NCBI RefSeq assembly: GCF_014192915.1
Contig: NZ_JACHYN010000013.1
Location: 62,001-126,000, forward strand
Direction of reading: 5' to 3'
DNA length: 64,000 nt
Source: Azospirillum sp. OGB3
Lineage (GTDB): Bacteria; Pseudomonadota; Alphaproteobacteria; Azospirillales; Azospirillaceae
Shown: positions 36,590-46,252 of the stretch, piece after piece
Numbering within the stretch: the first letter of the stretch is position 1
How the letters are laid out: each line of letters begins with the position of its first letter
Notes under the pieces: model-generated
Database searches by the model: none
The model's input: the letters and a program-made list of their open reading frames with translations, nothing else
Told to the model about the DNA's origin: nothing
Program-made: the position numbers and the translations under genes

Positions 36590-38428
36590 ATGGCAAAGCT
36601 CGTGGCTGTGACCGCCTGCCCGACGGGGATCGCCCACACCGTCATGGCGGCCGAGGCGCTGCGCCGCACCGCTGCGCTGATGGGCCACACCATCGCGGTG
36701 GAGACCCAGGGGGCGAACGGCGTGCAGACGCCGCTCTCCGCGGCCGACATCGCGGCGGCCGACGCGGTGGTCCTGGCCACCGACATCGCCGTGGACGATT
36801 CCCGTTTCGCCGGTAAGCCGATCCTGCGCACCTCCACCGCCGCCGCCATCCGCGACACCAAGGCGGTGATCGGCAACGCCCTGGCCGATGTCCCCGGCGC
36901 GCAGACCGAAGCCGCCGCTCCGCAGCCCGCCCCGAAGCCGACACCCACCGTGGTGCGCAGCCCCGGCCTTCTGGTCGCCATCACCGCCTGCCCGACCGGC
37001 ATCGCCCATACCTTCATGGCCGCCGAGGCGCTGAAACAGGCCGCCCAGGCCAGGGGCTACCGCATCAAGGTCGAGACCCAGGGCTCGGTCGGCGCAAAGA
37101 ACGCGCTGACCGAGGAGGAGATCGCCGAGGCCGAGGCCGTCATCATCGGCGCCGACACCCACGTCGCCACCGACCGCTTCGCCGGCAAACGGCTGCTGAA
37201 GACCTCGGTGGGCGAGGCGCTGAAGCAGCCCGCCCGTGTGATCGACGAGGCGATCGCCCTGCCGCCTCCCGCCGCGACGGGAAGCGCCGCCGCTCCCGCC
37301 TATGCCGACGCGGTGTCGGGGGCAAAGGCACGGCAGAAGGAGGCGCAGGCCGGCCCCTACAAGCATCTGCTGACCGGCGTGTCCTTCATGCTGCCCCTCG
37401 TGGTGGCCGGCGGCCTGATCATCGCCCTGTCCTTCGTCTTCGGCATCGAGGCCTTCAAGGAACCGGGAACCCTTCCGGCGGCGCTGATGCAGATCGGCGG
37501 CGAGGCCGCCTTCGGGCTGATGGTGCCGGTGCTGGCCGGCTACATCGCCTATTCCATCGCCGACCGGCCCGGCCTCGCTCCCGGATTCATCGGCGGGATG
37601 CTGGCCGCGAAGATCGGGGCGGGCTTCCTGGGCGGCATTGTGGCGGGTTTCCTGGCCGGCTACATCGCCCGCTGGCTGCGCGACACCATCCGGCTGCCGC
37701 AGAATCTGGAAGGGCTGAAGCCGGTGCTGATCATCCCGCTCCTTGGCACGCTGGCGGTCGGTCTGCTGATGATCTACGTCATCGGCACGCCGGTCGCCGC
37801 GATCATGAACGGGCTGACCGCCTTCCTGCAGAGCATGACCGGCGCCAACGCGGTGGCGCTCGGCGCGCTTCTGGGCGCCATGATGGCGCTGGACATGGGC
37901 GGGCCGGTCAACAAGGCGGCCTACACCTTCGCGGTCGGGCTTCTCGCCTCCAGCACCTACACGCCGATGGCCGCGGTGATGGCGGCGGGCATGACGCCGC
38001 CGCTCGGGTTGGCGCTCGCCACCCTGGTCGTGCCCAGCCGGTTCACGATGCAGGAGCGCGAGGCGGGCAAGGCTGCGGGCGTGCTCGGCCTCGCCTTCAT
38101 CACCGAAGGGGCGATTCCCTTCGCCGCCAAGGACCCGCTGCGCGTCATCCCCGCCGCCATGGCCGGGTCGGCGGTGGCCGGCGCCTTGTCGATGTGGTTC
38201 GGCTGCGGGTTGCGGGCGCCGCACGGCGGCGTCTTCGTGCTGGCGATCCCCAACGCGGTGGCGCCGCTCGGCCCCTACGTCCTGGCTATCGTCGCCGGAA
38301 CCGTCGTGACGACGCTTGGTTTGATGGTTTTGAAGCGCCGCGTCGAGGCGGACCCGACCGCGGCGCCGACGCTCGGCACCGCCGCGCCGACCCCGACCAG
38401 CCCCGCGCCCAGCGGGGCAGGGCGCTGA
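36590..38428 (+). CDS. fruA: Fructose PTS permease EIIB'BC
   Basis: 612 residues. Two EIIB-like domains in tandem, each with the CPTGIAHT loop: C10 in the first and C134 in the second. After a linker (about 225-250) comes the EIIC membrane domain of 8-10 helices (YKHLLTGVSFMLPLVVAGGL, GPVNKAAYTFAVG, ITEGAIPFAAKDPLRVIP). Both B domains keep the Cys. The ATG has GGAGGG upstream and lies 27 nt after fruK, completing fruB-fruK-fruA. The C-terminus is an Ala/Pro/Thr tail. Confidence 0.96.
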   Translation: MAKLVAVTACPTGIAHTVMAAEALRRTAALMGHTIAVETQGANGVQTPLSAADIAAADAVVLATDIAVDDSRFAGKPILRTSTAAAIRDTKAVIGNALADVPGAQTEAAAPQPAPKPTPTVVRSPGLLVAITACPTGIAHTFMAAEALKQAAQARGYRIKVETQGSVGAKNALTEEEIAEAEAVIIGADTHVATDRFAGKRLLKTSVGEALKQPARVIDEAIALPPPAATGSAAAPAYADAVSGAKARQKEAQAGPYKHLLTGVSFMLPLVVAGGLIIALSFVFGIEAFKEPGTLPAALMQIGGEAAFGLMVPVLAGYIAYSIADRPGLAPGFIGGMLAAKIGAGFLGGIVAGFLAGYIARWLRDTIRLPQNLEGLKPVLIIPLLGTLAVGLLMIYVIGTPVAAIMNGLTAFLQSMTGANAVALGALLGAMMALDMGGPVNKAAYTFAVGLLASSTYTPMAAVMAAGMTPPLGLALATLVVPSRFTMQEREAGKAAGVLGLAFITEGAIPFAAKDPLRVIPAAMAGSAVAGALSMWFGCGLRAPHGGVFVLAIPNAVAPLGPYVLAIVAGTVVTTLGLMVLKRRVEADPTAAPTLGTAAPTPTSPAPSGAGR

Positions 38429-38481
38429 GAGGAGAGGATCGTCGCATCCGCTGATTGCCGGCTGTACCGCAAATTAGTTTT

Positions 38482-38497
38482 AATTTTCGCCAAAATT
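38482..38497. promoter_or_regulatory. AT-rich inverted repeat upstream of the sensor kinase
   Basis: AATTTT cgcc AAAATT inside an unusually AT-rich patch (about 38470-38500) in the 170-nt gap between fruA and the kinase gene. It may be part of the kinase promoter. No clear terminator for the fru operon was seen. Confidence 0.35.
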
Positions 38498-38598
38498 GAA
38501 AGAACTCGACAACTCAAGAGTGCTATCGCTAGCTTTGCGTTGTTCCGCCGCCGGCCTGTTCCGCAGTCCCCTGGAGGAACGGCAGCCGGCGGAGCGTG

Positions 38599-40965
38599 AT
38601 GAGGATCTCGTATCGCATAGCGACGGTGGGTGGAATTCCGGTGGTCATCGCGGCGTTGATCGCGGTGTCCGCCTGGATTCTGCTGGAGCGCGCCGGCCGC
38701 TCGCGCGAGGCCGCGGTTCTGGCCGGCACCGTCTACCGCGAGATGATCGCCGCCACCGCGGCCCGCAACGACTTCATCCATTCGCCCCCTGAAGGCCGCC
38801 TTCCCCATGAGGTCACCTTCCGCCGCGCCACCCACGGCGCGCGGGCGGCGCTTGACGCGCTGGGTGGGCTGGCGGACCAGGGCATCCAGGCCGACGCCGT
38901 GGAAACCGCCCGCCGCGCGTCCGACCGTCACGCCGCCCGGCTGGAGGAGTTGGTGGATGCCATCGCCTTCAGTGATGCCCGTGCCCGCGGCATGGCGGAG
39001 CAGGAGGCGCGTCTTCTCGCTTTGGCCGAACAGGCGCGCCAGCGGCAGCACGCCGCCAACGCGGCGCTCGTCGCCTCCCTGGCCGAGGCCGACCGGCAGA
39101 TGCGCGACAGCCGCAATCTCGTGGATGGCCTGCACAGGTTGCGGGAAGCGATTCTGAGCGCCCGGCTGGCCGCGAAGGACGAGGTGCTTGGTGCCGAACC
39201 ACCCGACTCGCCAGCCGAATCGTTACCCAACGCGGCGGCGCGGTCCGATGCCCTGGCTTTCTGGCTGGACCGTGTGGAGCGAGCCGCCGAGGGGCTTGCC
39301 GCGTCGCTTCCCGCCGACACCGCCCATGGGACGGCGCTGGACGAGTTGACGCGGTTGCGGGCCGAACGGCTGGACCGGACGACGCTCACGGAACTGGCAC
39401 CCCGTTACGACGCGCTCGCCGAGCGGGTCCTGAAAGCCGCCGACACCGGCTACAGCGCCGTCCAGGACGAGGTGACGGAGCTTTTGCACCACACCGTGTC
39501 AGCCCACGCCATGGAGCAGGAGACCCAGACGCTCGCCATGACCGCCCTGACCCTCAGCGGGCGCACCCTGAGGGCGCTGGAGCGGCGCGACCCCCGCGGC
39601 CTGCATGACGTCGCAACCGACAGCGGGCGGTTGCGCGACCGGGTCGCCGGGCTTCCCATCTCCCCGCTCATCCAGGACGAGATGCTGGCCGCCATCACCG
39701 CGTGGCGCGATGGGCTGGAGCGCACCACCGACGGGCTGGCCCGCCAGAACGGCGCCATCGCCGCGATGGACATGGACGCCGCCGCGGTGATGAACACCGC
39801 CCGCCGCCTGAACGACCTGTTCCAGGACAGCGCGGTGCGCAGCGCCGGCCTGCTGCGTTCCACCCTGCTCATCGGGGCGACCATCGGCCTGCTGTTCGCC
39901 GCCGGGGCGGCGCTCCTGGTGGCCGGCGGCATCACGCGCCCCCTGCGCCGTCTTCAGGGGGCCACCCGGCGGTTGGCCCGCGACCCGCGTGACGGGCGGG
40001 TAACCGACCTCGAGCGGCGGGACGAGCTGGGCGACATGGCCCGCGCCGTTCACCACTTCGCCGCTGAGATCAACCGCCGCGAGGACGAGCTGCGCCGGGC
40101 CAAGGAGCAGGCGGACTCCACCCTTGCGGAGTTACGGCGGACCCAGGCTCATCTGGTGCAGGCGGAGAAGTTGGCCGCGCTGGGGCAGGTGGTGGCCGGC
40201 GTGGCGCACGAGATCAACACGCCGCTGGGCATCACGCTCACCACCTCCACCCTGATCCGCGAGAAGGTGCCGAAGATGAAACGCCTTCTCGATTCCGGCC
40301 AGCTGCGCCGCCGCGAGCTGGAACGCTTCCTGACCGACATGGGTGACGTGTCCGAACTGATGGTCAACAACGCCGTCCGCGCGGCCGAGCTGGTCCAGCG
40401 CTTCAAGGAGCTGGCGATGGACCCGGTGGGGGAAACGCGCCGGCGCTTTGACCTCCGCCTCTGCCTGATGCAGGCGGTGGAGGCGATGGGAGCCTTCTGG
40501 GATGCGGCGGAACACCGGGTTGTCGTGGACTGTCCGCCTGGGCTGATGATGGACGGTTACCCGCAAGCCATCGCGCAGATCGTCTCGCATCTCCTGCTGA
40601 ACGCGGTCAACCATGGCTTTGCAGACGGGAAGGGGGCAGACGGGGAGGGGACAGACGGGCAAAGAGGAGAAGGGCAAAGCGGCACCGTAACGGTTGCTGC
40701 CCGCAAAGCCTCGGCGGAGGTCGTGGAACTGTCCGTCGCCGACGACGGGCGGGGCATCCCGGTGGACCTTCGCGCGCGGATCTTCGATCCCTTCTTCACC
40801 ACGCGCCGCGGACACGGCCATGCTGGTCTCGGTCTGCACATCGTCCACAACGCGGTCAGCCAGCTCGGCGGCACCATCACCCTGGAGGATGAGGGGGAAG
40901 AGGCGGGAGGGGCTCGCTTCGTCATCCGCCTTCCCCCCGCCATGCGGGAGAGGGACGGCGCATGA
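38599..40965 (+). CDS. Membrane sensor histidine kinase (orphan)
   Basis: 788 residues. One N-terminal membrane helix (about 8-28), a long helical periplasmic region (about 30-425), a second membrane helix (about 430-453), HAMP (about 455-505), a coiled coil, HisKA with H537 in GVAHEINTPLGI and an HATPase (NAVNHGF, ADDGRGIP, GHAGLGLHIV). The closest type is the C4-dicarboxylate/ZraS-like kinase group with the QAEKLAALGQ lead-in. A pentapeptide repeat (ADGKG, ADGEG, TDGQR, GEGQS; 675-694) sits in the ATPase between the N and G1 boxes. The GTG at 38596 directly abuts the ATG. No response regulator is adjacent. Confidence 0.9.
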   Translation: MRISYRIATVGGIPVVIAALIAVSAWILLERAGRSREAAVLAGTVYREMIAATAARNDFIHSPPEGRLPHEVTFRRATHGARAALDALGGLADQGIQADAVETARRASDRHAARLEELVDAIAFSDARARGMAEQEARLLALAEQARQRQHAANAALVASLAEADRQMRDSRNLVDGLHRLREAILSARLAAKDEVLGAEPPDSPAESLPNAAARSDALAFWLDRVERAAEGLAASLPADTAHGTALDELTRLRAERLDRTTLTELAPRYDALAERVLKAADTGYSAVQDEVTELLHHTVSAHAMEQETQTLAMTALTLSGRTLRALERRDPRGLHDVATDSGRLRDRVAGLPISPLIQDEMLAAITAWRDGLERTTDGLARQNGAIAAMDMDAAAVMNTARRLNDLFQDSAVRSAGLLRSTLLIGATIGLLFAAGAALLVAGGITRPLRRLQGATRRLARDPRDGRVTDLERRDELGDMARAVHHFAAEINRREDELRRAKEQADSTLAELRRTQAHLVQAEKLAALGQVVAGVAHEINTPLGITLTTSTLIREKVPKMKRLLDSGQLRRRELERFLTDMGDVSELMVNNAVRAAELVQRFKELAMDPVGETRRRFDLRLCLMQAVEAMGAFWDAAEHRVVVDCPPGLMMDGYPQAIAQIVSHLLLNAVNHGFADGKGADGEGTDGQRGEGQSGTVTVAARKASAEVVELSVADDGRGIPVDLRARIFDPFFTTRRGHGHAGLGLHIVHNAVSQLGGTITLEDEGEEAGGARFVIRLPPAMRERDGA
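40621..40665 (+). repeat. In-frame 15-bp tandem repeat inside the kinase gene
   Basis: GCAGACGGGAAGGGG, GCAGACGGGGAGGGG and ACAGACGGGCAAAGA follow each other, then decay. Unit length is a multiple of three, so copy-number change keeps the frame. Confidence 0.75.
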
Positions 40966-41083
40966 CGCGGGCGGACAGGCTGTCCGTCGCACGGACGCTT
41001 GCGCGCCGCGCGGCGTCGGTCTACTGCAGAGCGGGTCCGTTCGGCGGTTTCCCGTTTAACGGTTTCAGCGCAAGGGGCCGGGC

Positions 41084-42631
41084 ATGGCGACGATCGAGGA
41101 AGCCTACGCGGTCGCCATCGACCACCATCAGGCCGGGCGGCTGGAAGAGGCGGCGATCATCTACCAGCGCATCCTGGACGTCGATCCGGAGCAGGCTCAT
41201 GCCTCGCATCTGCTGGGCATCGTCGCCGGCCAGAGGGGCCGCCCGGCCGAGGCCGTCGCGCTGATCGCCGCCGCGGTGGCGCGGGACGGATCGAACACCG
41301 ATTTCCTCGGCAATCTGGGCGCAGCGCTGAAGGCGGCGGGGCGGCACGACGAGGCCATTCGTCATTTCGCCCGCGCCCTGGCGTTGGAGCCGGCGGCGCG
41401 CGGCGTTCCGGGCAATCTCGGTTCCGCCCTGGCCGCCGATGACCGGATCGGCGACGCCGTGTCCTGGCTGGGACGCGCGGCCGCTCTCGACCCGTCGCAT
41501 TTCGAGACGCTCCTGAATCTGGGCATCGCGCTGCGCGACGCGGGCCGGTTCGACGCGGCGGAAACGGCGCTGGAGACCGCCAAGTCCCTGCGTCCGGACC
41601 ATCCGCATCCGGTCTGCGAACTGGCGGTGCTGAAGCTGGCGCTCGGCGATTTGGAAGAGGGGCTGGCGCTTTACGAACGGCGCTGGGACTACACCGGCCA
41701 ATCCGCGGCGGTGTCCGGCAAGCCGGTGTGGCGGGGCGAGGGCATCGCTGGCAAGACCATCCTTCTCTATTACGAGCAAGGTCTGGGAGACACCCTGCAA
41801 TTCGTCCGCTACGCGCCGCTGCTGGCCGACCGCGGCGCGCGGGTGCTGCTGATCGTCCAGCCGGAGTTGCGCCGCCTCCTGGCCTCGGTGCGGGGCATCG
41901 ACCGTCTGGCCACCTACGACGATGCCGATGGACTGCCGGGTTTCGACCTGTGTTGCCCGCTGATGAGCCTGCCCTTCGCCTTCGGAACGCGCATCGATGC
42001 AATTCCCTCCGGCGCCCCCTACATCACGCCGCCCCCCGATCTGGTGGCCGGCTGGGCGGAACGGCTCGGTTGGAGCCGGAGCGGAGAATCCACAGGCTCG
42101 CGCCCGCTGCGCGTCGGATTTGTCTGGTCGGGCAACCCGCGGCGCCACGATCCCACCTCCCACGCGATGGACCGCCGCCGCAGCGTGCCCTTCGCGCTGA
42201 TGGAGCCGCTGCTGTCGGTGCCGGGGATCGAGGCGGTCAGCCTCCAGGTCGGGGAAGCGGCGGAGCAGGCGCGGGCGGCCGTCGCGGCGGGCCGGCTCAG
42301 CGATCCCATGGCGGGTGTCACGGACTTTGCCGATACCGCGGCCATCGCGGCGCATCTTGACCTCGTCATCACCGTGGACACGTCGGTCGCCCACTTGGCG
42401 GCGGCGATGGGGCGTCCGGTGTGGATGCTGTCGCGCTGCGACGCCTGCTGGCGCTGGTTCCGCGGACGCGACGACAGCCCCTGGTATCCGACGATGCGCC
42501 TCTACCGGCAGGACTCGCCCGGCGACTGGGCGCCGGTCATGGCCCGCGTGGGCCATGACCTTGCCGCAGCCACGGCGCGGGATCAGAACTGCGCCGAGGC
42601 GCTGAGCAGGAAGGCCCGGCCCGGCTGGTAG
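41084..42631 (+). CDS. TPR protein with C-terminal glycosyltransferase-like domain
   Basis: 515 residues. About five TPR units (about 1-190; repeats such as AIDHHQAGRLEEAAIIYQRI and GRHDEAIRHFARALALEP) precede a GT-B-like half that resembles the heptosyltransferase/GT9 group (EQGLGDTLQFVRYAPLLADRG, HLDLVITVDTSVAHLAAAMG, PVWMLSRCDACWRW). Such TPR-GT proteins often act on flagellin or surface glycans, but no flagellar gene is near. Catalysis is not proven. Its 3' end overlaps the convergent TonB receptor gene by 49 nt. Confidence 0.85.
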   Translation: MATIEEAYAVAIDHHQAGRLEEAAIIYQRILDVDPEQAHASHLLGIVAGQRGRPAEAVALIAAAVARDGSNTDFLGNLGAALKAAGRHDEAIRHFARALALEPAARGVPGNLGSALAADDRIGDAVSWLGRAAALDPSHFETLLNLGIALRDAGRFDAAETALETAKSLRPDHPHPVCELAVLKLALGDLEEGLALYERRWDYTGQSAAVSGKPVWRGEGIAGKTILLYYEQGLGDTLQFVRYAPLLADRGARVLLIVQPELRRLLASVRGIDRLATYDDADGLPGFDLCCPLMSLPFAFGTRIDAIPSGAPYITPPPDLVAGWAERLGWSRSGESTGSRPLRVGFVWSGNPRRHDPTSHAMDRRRSVPFALMEPLLSVPGIEAVSLQVGEAAEQARAAVAAGRLSDPMAGVTDFADTAAIAAHLDLVITVDTSVAHLAAAMGRPVWMLSRCDACWRWFRGRDDSPWYPTMRLYRQDSPGDWAPVMARVGHDLAAATARDQNCAEALSRKARPGW

Positions 42632-44874
42632 AGCGGGGTGACGGTGCCGAACTCCTGCCCGTAGGTGGCACGGTCGGCGTAGGTCTCGTCGAAGAGATTG
42701 CGGACGTCGAGGCGCAGCGCCAAGTTGGCGTGCTCCGGCAGCCGGTGCTCCACGAACAGGTTGGCCGTCTGATACCCCTTCAGCGGCCGCTGCCCGGCCT
42801 GGACCTTGTCGTAGTCGAGCACGAACTCCACATCGGCGCCGAAGGTCAGGTTCCAGGACTGCACGGTGTGGGCGCCGCCAACGGTGAAGACCTGCCCGAT
42901 CGGTGTGGCGAGGTAGGTGCCGGTGTCGGAATCCGCGGGCAGCCCGTCGATCTTCACGTCGATGTCGGCGTATTTGGCGCGGATGAAGCCGTTCGTCCAG
43001 GCGTAGCCGAGACCCAGCTCATAGCCCTCCGACCGCACGTCGCGGGCGAGGGTGGCGCTCGTGGCGGCGAAGCGCGCGGCGCGGGCATCGTCAAGCTTGG
43101 TGCGGAAGATCCGGCCTTCCGCGGTGAACCCCTCGTAGCGGGCCTCCAGGCCGGCGGTGCTGTTGTAGGCCGTCACCGGGCGCGGGCCGGCGCCGTAGTT
43201 CCAGGCTGGATTCATGATGTAGTTCTCGGCCAGCTGGACGCCGCCCCAGCCGCGGGACACGCCGGCCTTGGCGGTCAGGTAGCGGGGCAGCAGGTCGAAC
43301 TCGCCCGAGATGTTGTGGCTGAGGCCGTGGTTGGTCCACTCCCGTCCGGTCGTCCCCTCGAAAGTTTGGCGGTCGCCGCGCAGGCCGAAGGACAGGCGCA
43401 GACGCTCCATCGGCTCCAGCCGGGCCTGACCGTACAGGCCGTTGTTGCGCGCCCGCTCGGTCGCGGACATCGTCCGGTCCCGGTAGTTGGCGCGGTCCAC
43501 GTAGAAGTCGGTGCCTGTCGTGAAGGTGCCGATCCGGAAGCCGAAGGTGTTTTCCAGCTTGCCGTTGAAGGAGCTGGTCGCCCCCTTGCCCGGGTAGCTC
43601 CCCGGCACGGTGCTGCTGCCGACCGGGCGGGTGAAGATCGGCGTCTCCACGTCGGTGCGGCCATAGGCGAGCACCAGCTTGGGGTTCCACAGCTCCGTAG
43701 GCAGGGCGTCGGTGTAGGTGAAGACCATGTTCTGGCGGTCGAGCGAGTAGTCGCGCACGCGCGGCTCCCAGGCCGGGCGCCCGGCCAGCGACCCGATGTT
43801 CGCGCGGAAGGGCCGCGGCGCGTCGTCGTAGACCCGCTCGTAGCTGGCCTGGAAGCGGTGGCCGCTTTCCGTCTGCACCGCCGCCTTGCCGAGGCCGCTG
43901 ACCACGTCCGTCTCGGTGCCGTCCACCTTGCGTCCGTTGCCCGCGGTGTACTTGCCGCCCTTGCCGTAGGTCACGGTGCCCAGCGCCTCCAGCCCCTGGT
44001 GGCGTCCGAAGCCGGCGAGGTTGGTGGTCAGGCCGGAGCCGTTTGTGTTGAAGGTGGTCTTGCCGAAGGCGCCGATGCCGTCGCTCGCCAGGAAGTCGCT
44101 GGCGTCCTTCGTCTCGTAGGCGATGGAGCCGGCGAGCGCGCCCGGCCCGGCGTCGGCGGGGGCGACGCCGGCGTCCACGCGCGCCACCTTCAGCAGCGCC
44201 GGGTCGATCAGCGTGGTGCCGTTGTGGTGGAAGACCTTGTTGTTCTGGCGGCTGCCGTCGATGGTGACCGCCAGATTGGTTTCCTCGACGCCGTTCACAT
44301 AGACCTTCTGCGACATCGGCACGGAACTTCCCACGCGGATCGTCGGCTCGCCGGAGAAGACGTCGCGGAGGTCGCTGGGATTCTTGCGCTCCAGATCCTC
44401 CCTGGTGATGGTGATGTTGCCGCTTCCGCTGCCTGCGCCGGTCGAGGCGGTGACCGACACCGGCGCCAGCATTGTGACGTCGCCGGTCGGGGCCGGAACC
44501 AGCGTCACGGAGCCGGTGCCGGTCGTGCGGTAGCCGGCGCCCGTTCCGGACAGCAGCGTGTCGAGCGCCTGGGCGGGCGTCATGCTGCCCGACACCGGGC
44601 GGGAGCTGCGCCCGGCGGCCAGATCGGCGGAGTAGCCGATCTGCCAGCCGGTCTGGCGCGCGAAGGTGTCGAGCGCCGCGGGCAAGGGCTGCGCCGGCAG
44701 CGCGAAGACCATTGTCTGCGCGGCGGGTGCGGCCTGCTGGGCCAGGGACGGGGAGGGGAGGGCCAGGACGCCGCCGAGCGCGGTGGTCGCCATCAGGGCC
44801 AGGATCAGATGCCGGGCGGCGGTTCCCCGCGCGCATACCGAGAACTTGCCTGTCGAAACCGTCCGGCCTTCCAT
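42583..44874 (-). CDS. TonB-dependent receptor with N-terminal signalling (STN) domain
   Basis: 763 residues, outer membrane. Signal peptide (to about SLAQQ, residue 46); STN domain (about 55-110, FALPAQPLPAALDTFARQTGW) which contacts FecR; plug domain (about 135-250, with VFSGEPTIRVGSSVP and YVNGVEETNLAVTIDG); and a 22-strand barrel ending in Phe (SASAQF). The plug sequence with FHHNGTTLIDPALLK resembles heme/siderophore receptors, so an iron source is likely but the ligand is unknown. fecR lies directly upstream on the same strand. No tonB or exbBD is adjacent. Confidence 0.93.
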   Translation of the reverse strand: MEGRTVSTGKFSVCARGTAARHLILALMATTALGGVLALPSPSLAQQAAPAAQTMVFALPAQPLPAALDTFARQTGWQIGYSADLAAGRSSRPVSGSMTPAQALDTLLSGTGAGYRTTGTGSVTLVPAPTGDVTMLAPVSVTASTGAGSGSGNITITREDLERKNPSDLRDVFSGEPTIRVGSSVPMSQKVYVNGVEETNLAVTIDGSRQNNKVFHHNGTTLIDPALLKVARVDAGVAPADAGPGALAGSIAYETKDASDFLASDGIGAFGKTTFNTNGSGLTTNLAGFGRHQGLEALGTVTYGKGGKYTAGNGRKVDGTETDVVSGLGKAAVQTESGHRFQASYERVYDDAPRPFRANIGSLAGRPAWEPRVRDYSLDRQNMVFTYTDALPTELWNPKLVLAYGRTDVETPIFTRPVGSSTVPGSYPGKGATSSFNGKLENTFGFRIGTFTTGTDFYVDRANYRDRTMSATERARNNGLYGQARLEPMERLRLSFGLRGDRQTFEGTTGREWTNHGLSHNISGEFDLLPRYLTAKAGVSRGWGGVQLAENYIMNPAWNYGAGPRPVTAYNSTAGLEARYEGFTAEGRIFRTKLDDARAARFAATSATLARDVRSEGYELGLGYAWTNGFIRAKYADIDVKIDGLPADSDTGTYLATPIGQVFTVGGAHTVQSWNLTFGADVEFVLDYDKVQAGQRPLKGYQTANLFVEHRLPEHANLALRLDVRNLFDETYADRATYGQEFGTVTPLYQPGRAFLLSASAQF

Positions 44875-45002
44875 TCCTCACAACTCCCGTCTGCGCTGGT
44901 GGCGGGGGCGTGATTACCGGTGTATGGACCGTGCCCCCTCTTTTCGGCAGACGCACGGGGGCGTGGCGTCTCACAAAAAAAATTCCGAAAGAAAGACAAA
45001 AC

Positions 45003-46049
45003 CTATCGAAGCAGGATGATTCCGGCAGGAAGCTCGGTCACGCGGGCGCCTACGACGTCGGCCAGCGAGCGGAGCGCCGCGATGGGATCGTCCAGCCGGT
45101 AGTTTCCGCTGACCCGTGCGCCGGCCAGCCGGTCGCCGATCAGAACGATCGGTGCGCCATGGTAGTGCCGGATGGTGTCGACGACCGCGGCGAAGGGTTG
45201 GTCGTGGAACACGTAGCGCCCGTCCTTCCAGGCAAGCGCAACCGTCGGGTCCGGGCGGGCGGGCGCCGACAGGCCGTCCACCGTGGCCGTCACCCGGTCA
45301 CCCGGAACGAGGGACACCGTCTGGCCCGGCGGTTCCCGCCGGCTGACCGACACCCGCCCGCGCTCCAGGAAGACGGCGTCCTGCCCGCCGTCCGACCGCA
45401 CGGTGAAGGCGGTGCCGGTCACCTCCACCTCGCTGAAGCCGGCGGTGACGCGGAAGGGGTGGGCGGGGTCGCTGACCACGTCGAAGTAGGCCTGCCCGCG
45501 CAGCAGCCGGACGTGGCGCCGGCCCTCGGCGAAATCGAGCGCGACCGCGGAGTCGGTGTCGAGGATCAGCCGGGACCGGTCGGGCAAGGCGATCTCCCGC
45601 CGCTCCCCCGCAACGGTGCGATGGTCGGCGGTCAGGCGGAGCGCCAATGTGGGCTGGAGATGGACGCCAATGGCCAGCAGCAGCGCGGCGGCGGCCAGCG
45701 AGACCCGCCACCCGCCGAACCGCCCGGACCGCCGCCTCGTCGCGGACTGGTTGGCCGACGGCGAAGGGGCAGTCTGCGGGTGATGGGCGAGCGTCGCCGC
45801 CTGCAATTCGGGCATGCTCCCAAGCGACGACAGGCGGTCGAATGCCGCGGCGTGGCGCGGGTCGCGGTTCCGCCATACCTGATAGGCGGCTCGGGTATCC
45901 GGGTCCACGGGCGCGTCGAGAAGCGTCACGAACCAGGTGAGCGCCTCGTCCGTGATCGGGTCCGCATGCCGGTAGGCCCCGGCATCCTGTTCGCCGTCTG
46001 CCTTGTCCTGCTTCACGCTGGCCTTCCACTCTTCCTTGACCGGACTCAC
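45003..46049 (-). CDS. fecR: FecR-type anti-sigma/sensor protein
   Basis: 348 residues, inner membrane. N-terminal cytoplasmic domain (about 30-80, ITDEALTWFVTLLDAP and HAAAFDRL) binds the ECF sigma factor; one membrane helix (about 112-128, VSLAAAALLLAIGVHL); periplasmic FecR domain (about 135-260) and an STN-like C-terminal part that touches the receptor. It passes the receptor signal to the sigma factor encoded at 46253. The GTG at 46049 has no clear Shine-Dalgarno; an internal GTG at 46016 is an alternative. It precedes the receptor gene by 128 nt. Confidence 0.9.
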   Translation of the reverse strand: MSPVKEEWKASVKQDKADGEQDAGAYRHADPITDEALTWFVTLLDAPVDPDTRAAYQVWRNRDPRHAAAFDRLSSLGSMPELQAATLAHHPQTAPSPSANQSATRRRSGRFGGWRVSLAAAALLLAIGVHLQPTLALRLTADHRTVAGERREIALPDRSRLILDTDSAVALDFAEGRRHVRLLRGQAYFDVVSDPAHPFRVTAGFSEVEVTGTAFTVRSDGGQDAVFLERGRVSVSRREPPGQTVSLVPGDRVTATVDGLSAPARPDPTVALAWKDGRYVFHDQPFAAVVDTIRHYHGAPIVLIGDRLAGARVSGNYRLDDPIAALRSLADVVGARVTELPAGIILLR

Positions 46050-46159
46050 GTACAGTTGAGACGTTTCATCATTCGGCGGGTCACAATTCGCGAACCGCAG
46101 CCCATAGCCCGCAGATGGTGATCATTCCTGCGGCCGTCCAACCGGCTTGACATCTGAAA

Positions 46160-46180
46160 TTGAGAATCATTATCAATCTC
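46160..46180. promoter_or_regulatory. Fur-type iron box between fecI and fecR
   Basis: TTGAGAATCATTATCAATCTC contains an imperfect 17-bp palindrome (TTGA-AATCATTAT-TCAA type) and a 9-nt GATAATGAT match to the Fur consensus. It lies 73-93 nt upstream of the fecI start and about 111 nt from fecR, so it can repress the sigma gene, and perhaps both, under iron sufficiency. Confidence 0.7.
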
Positions 46181-46252
46181 GATGTTGCAAGGCCGCCGAT
46201 GTCGCACCGACCGCGGTGGTGTCCTTTCCGCCGCCGTACCGACAGGGCTATC

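Noticed and set aside
46160..46252. N-terminal extension of the ECF sigma factor starting at TTG 46160
   Set aside because: These codons are the Fur-type box and its spacer; the ATG at 46253 gives normal FecI length.
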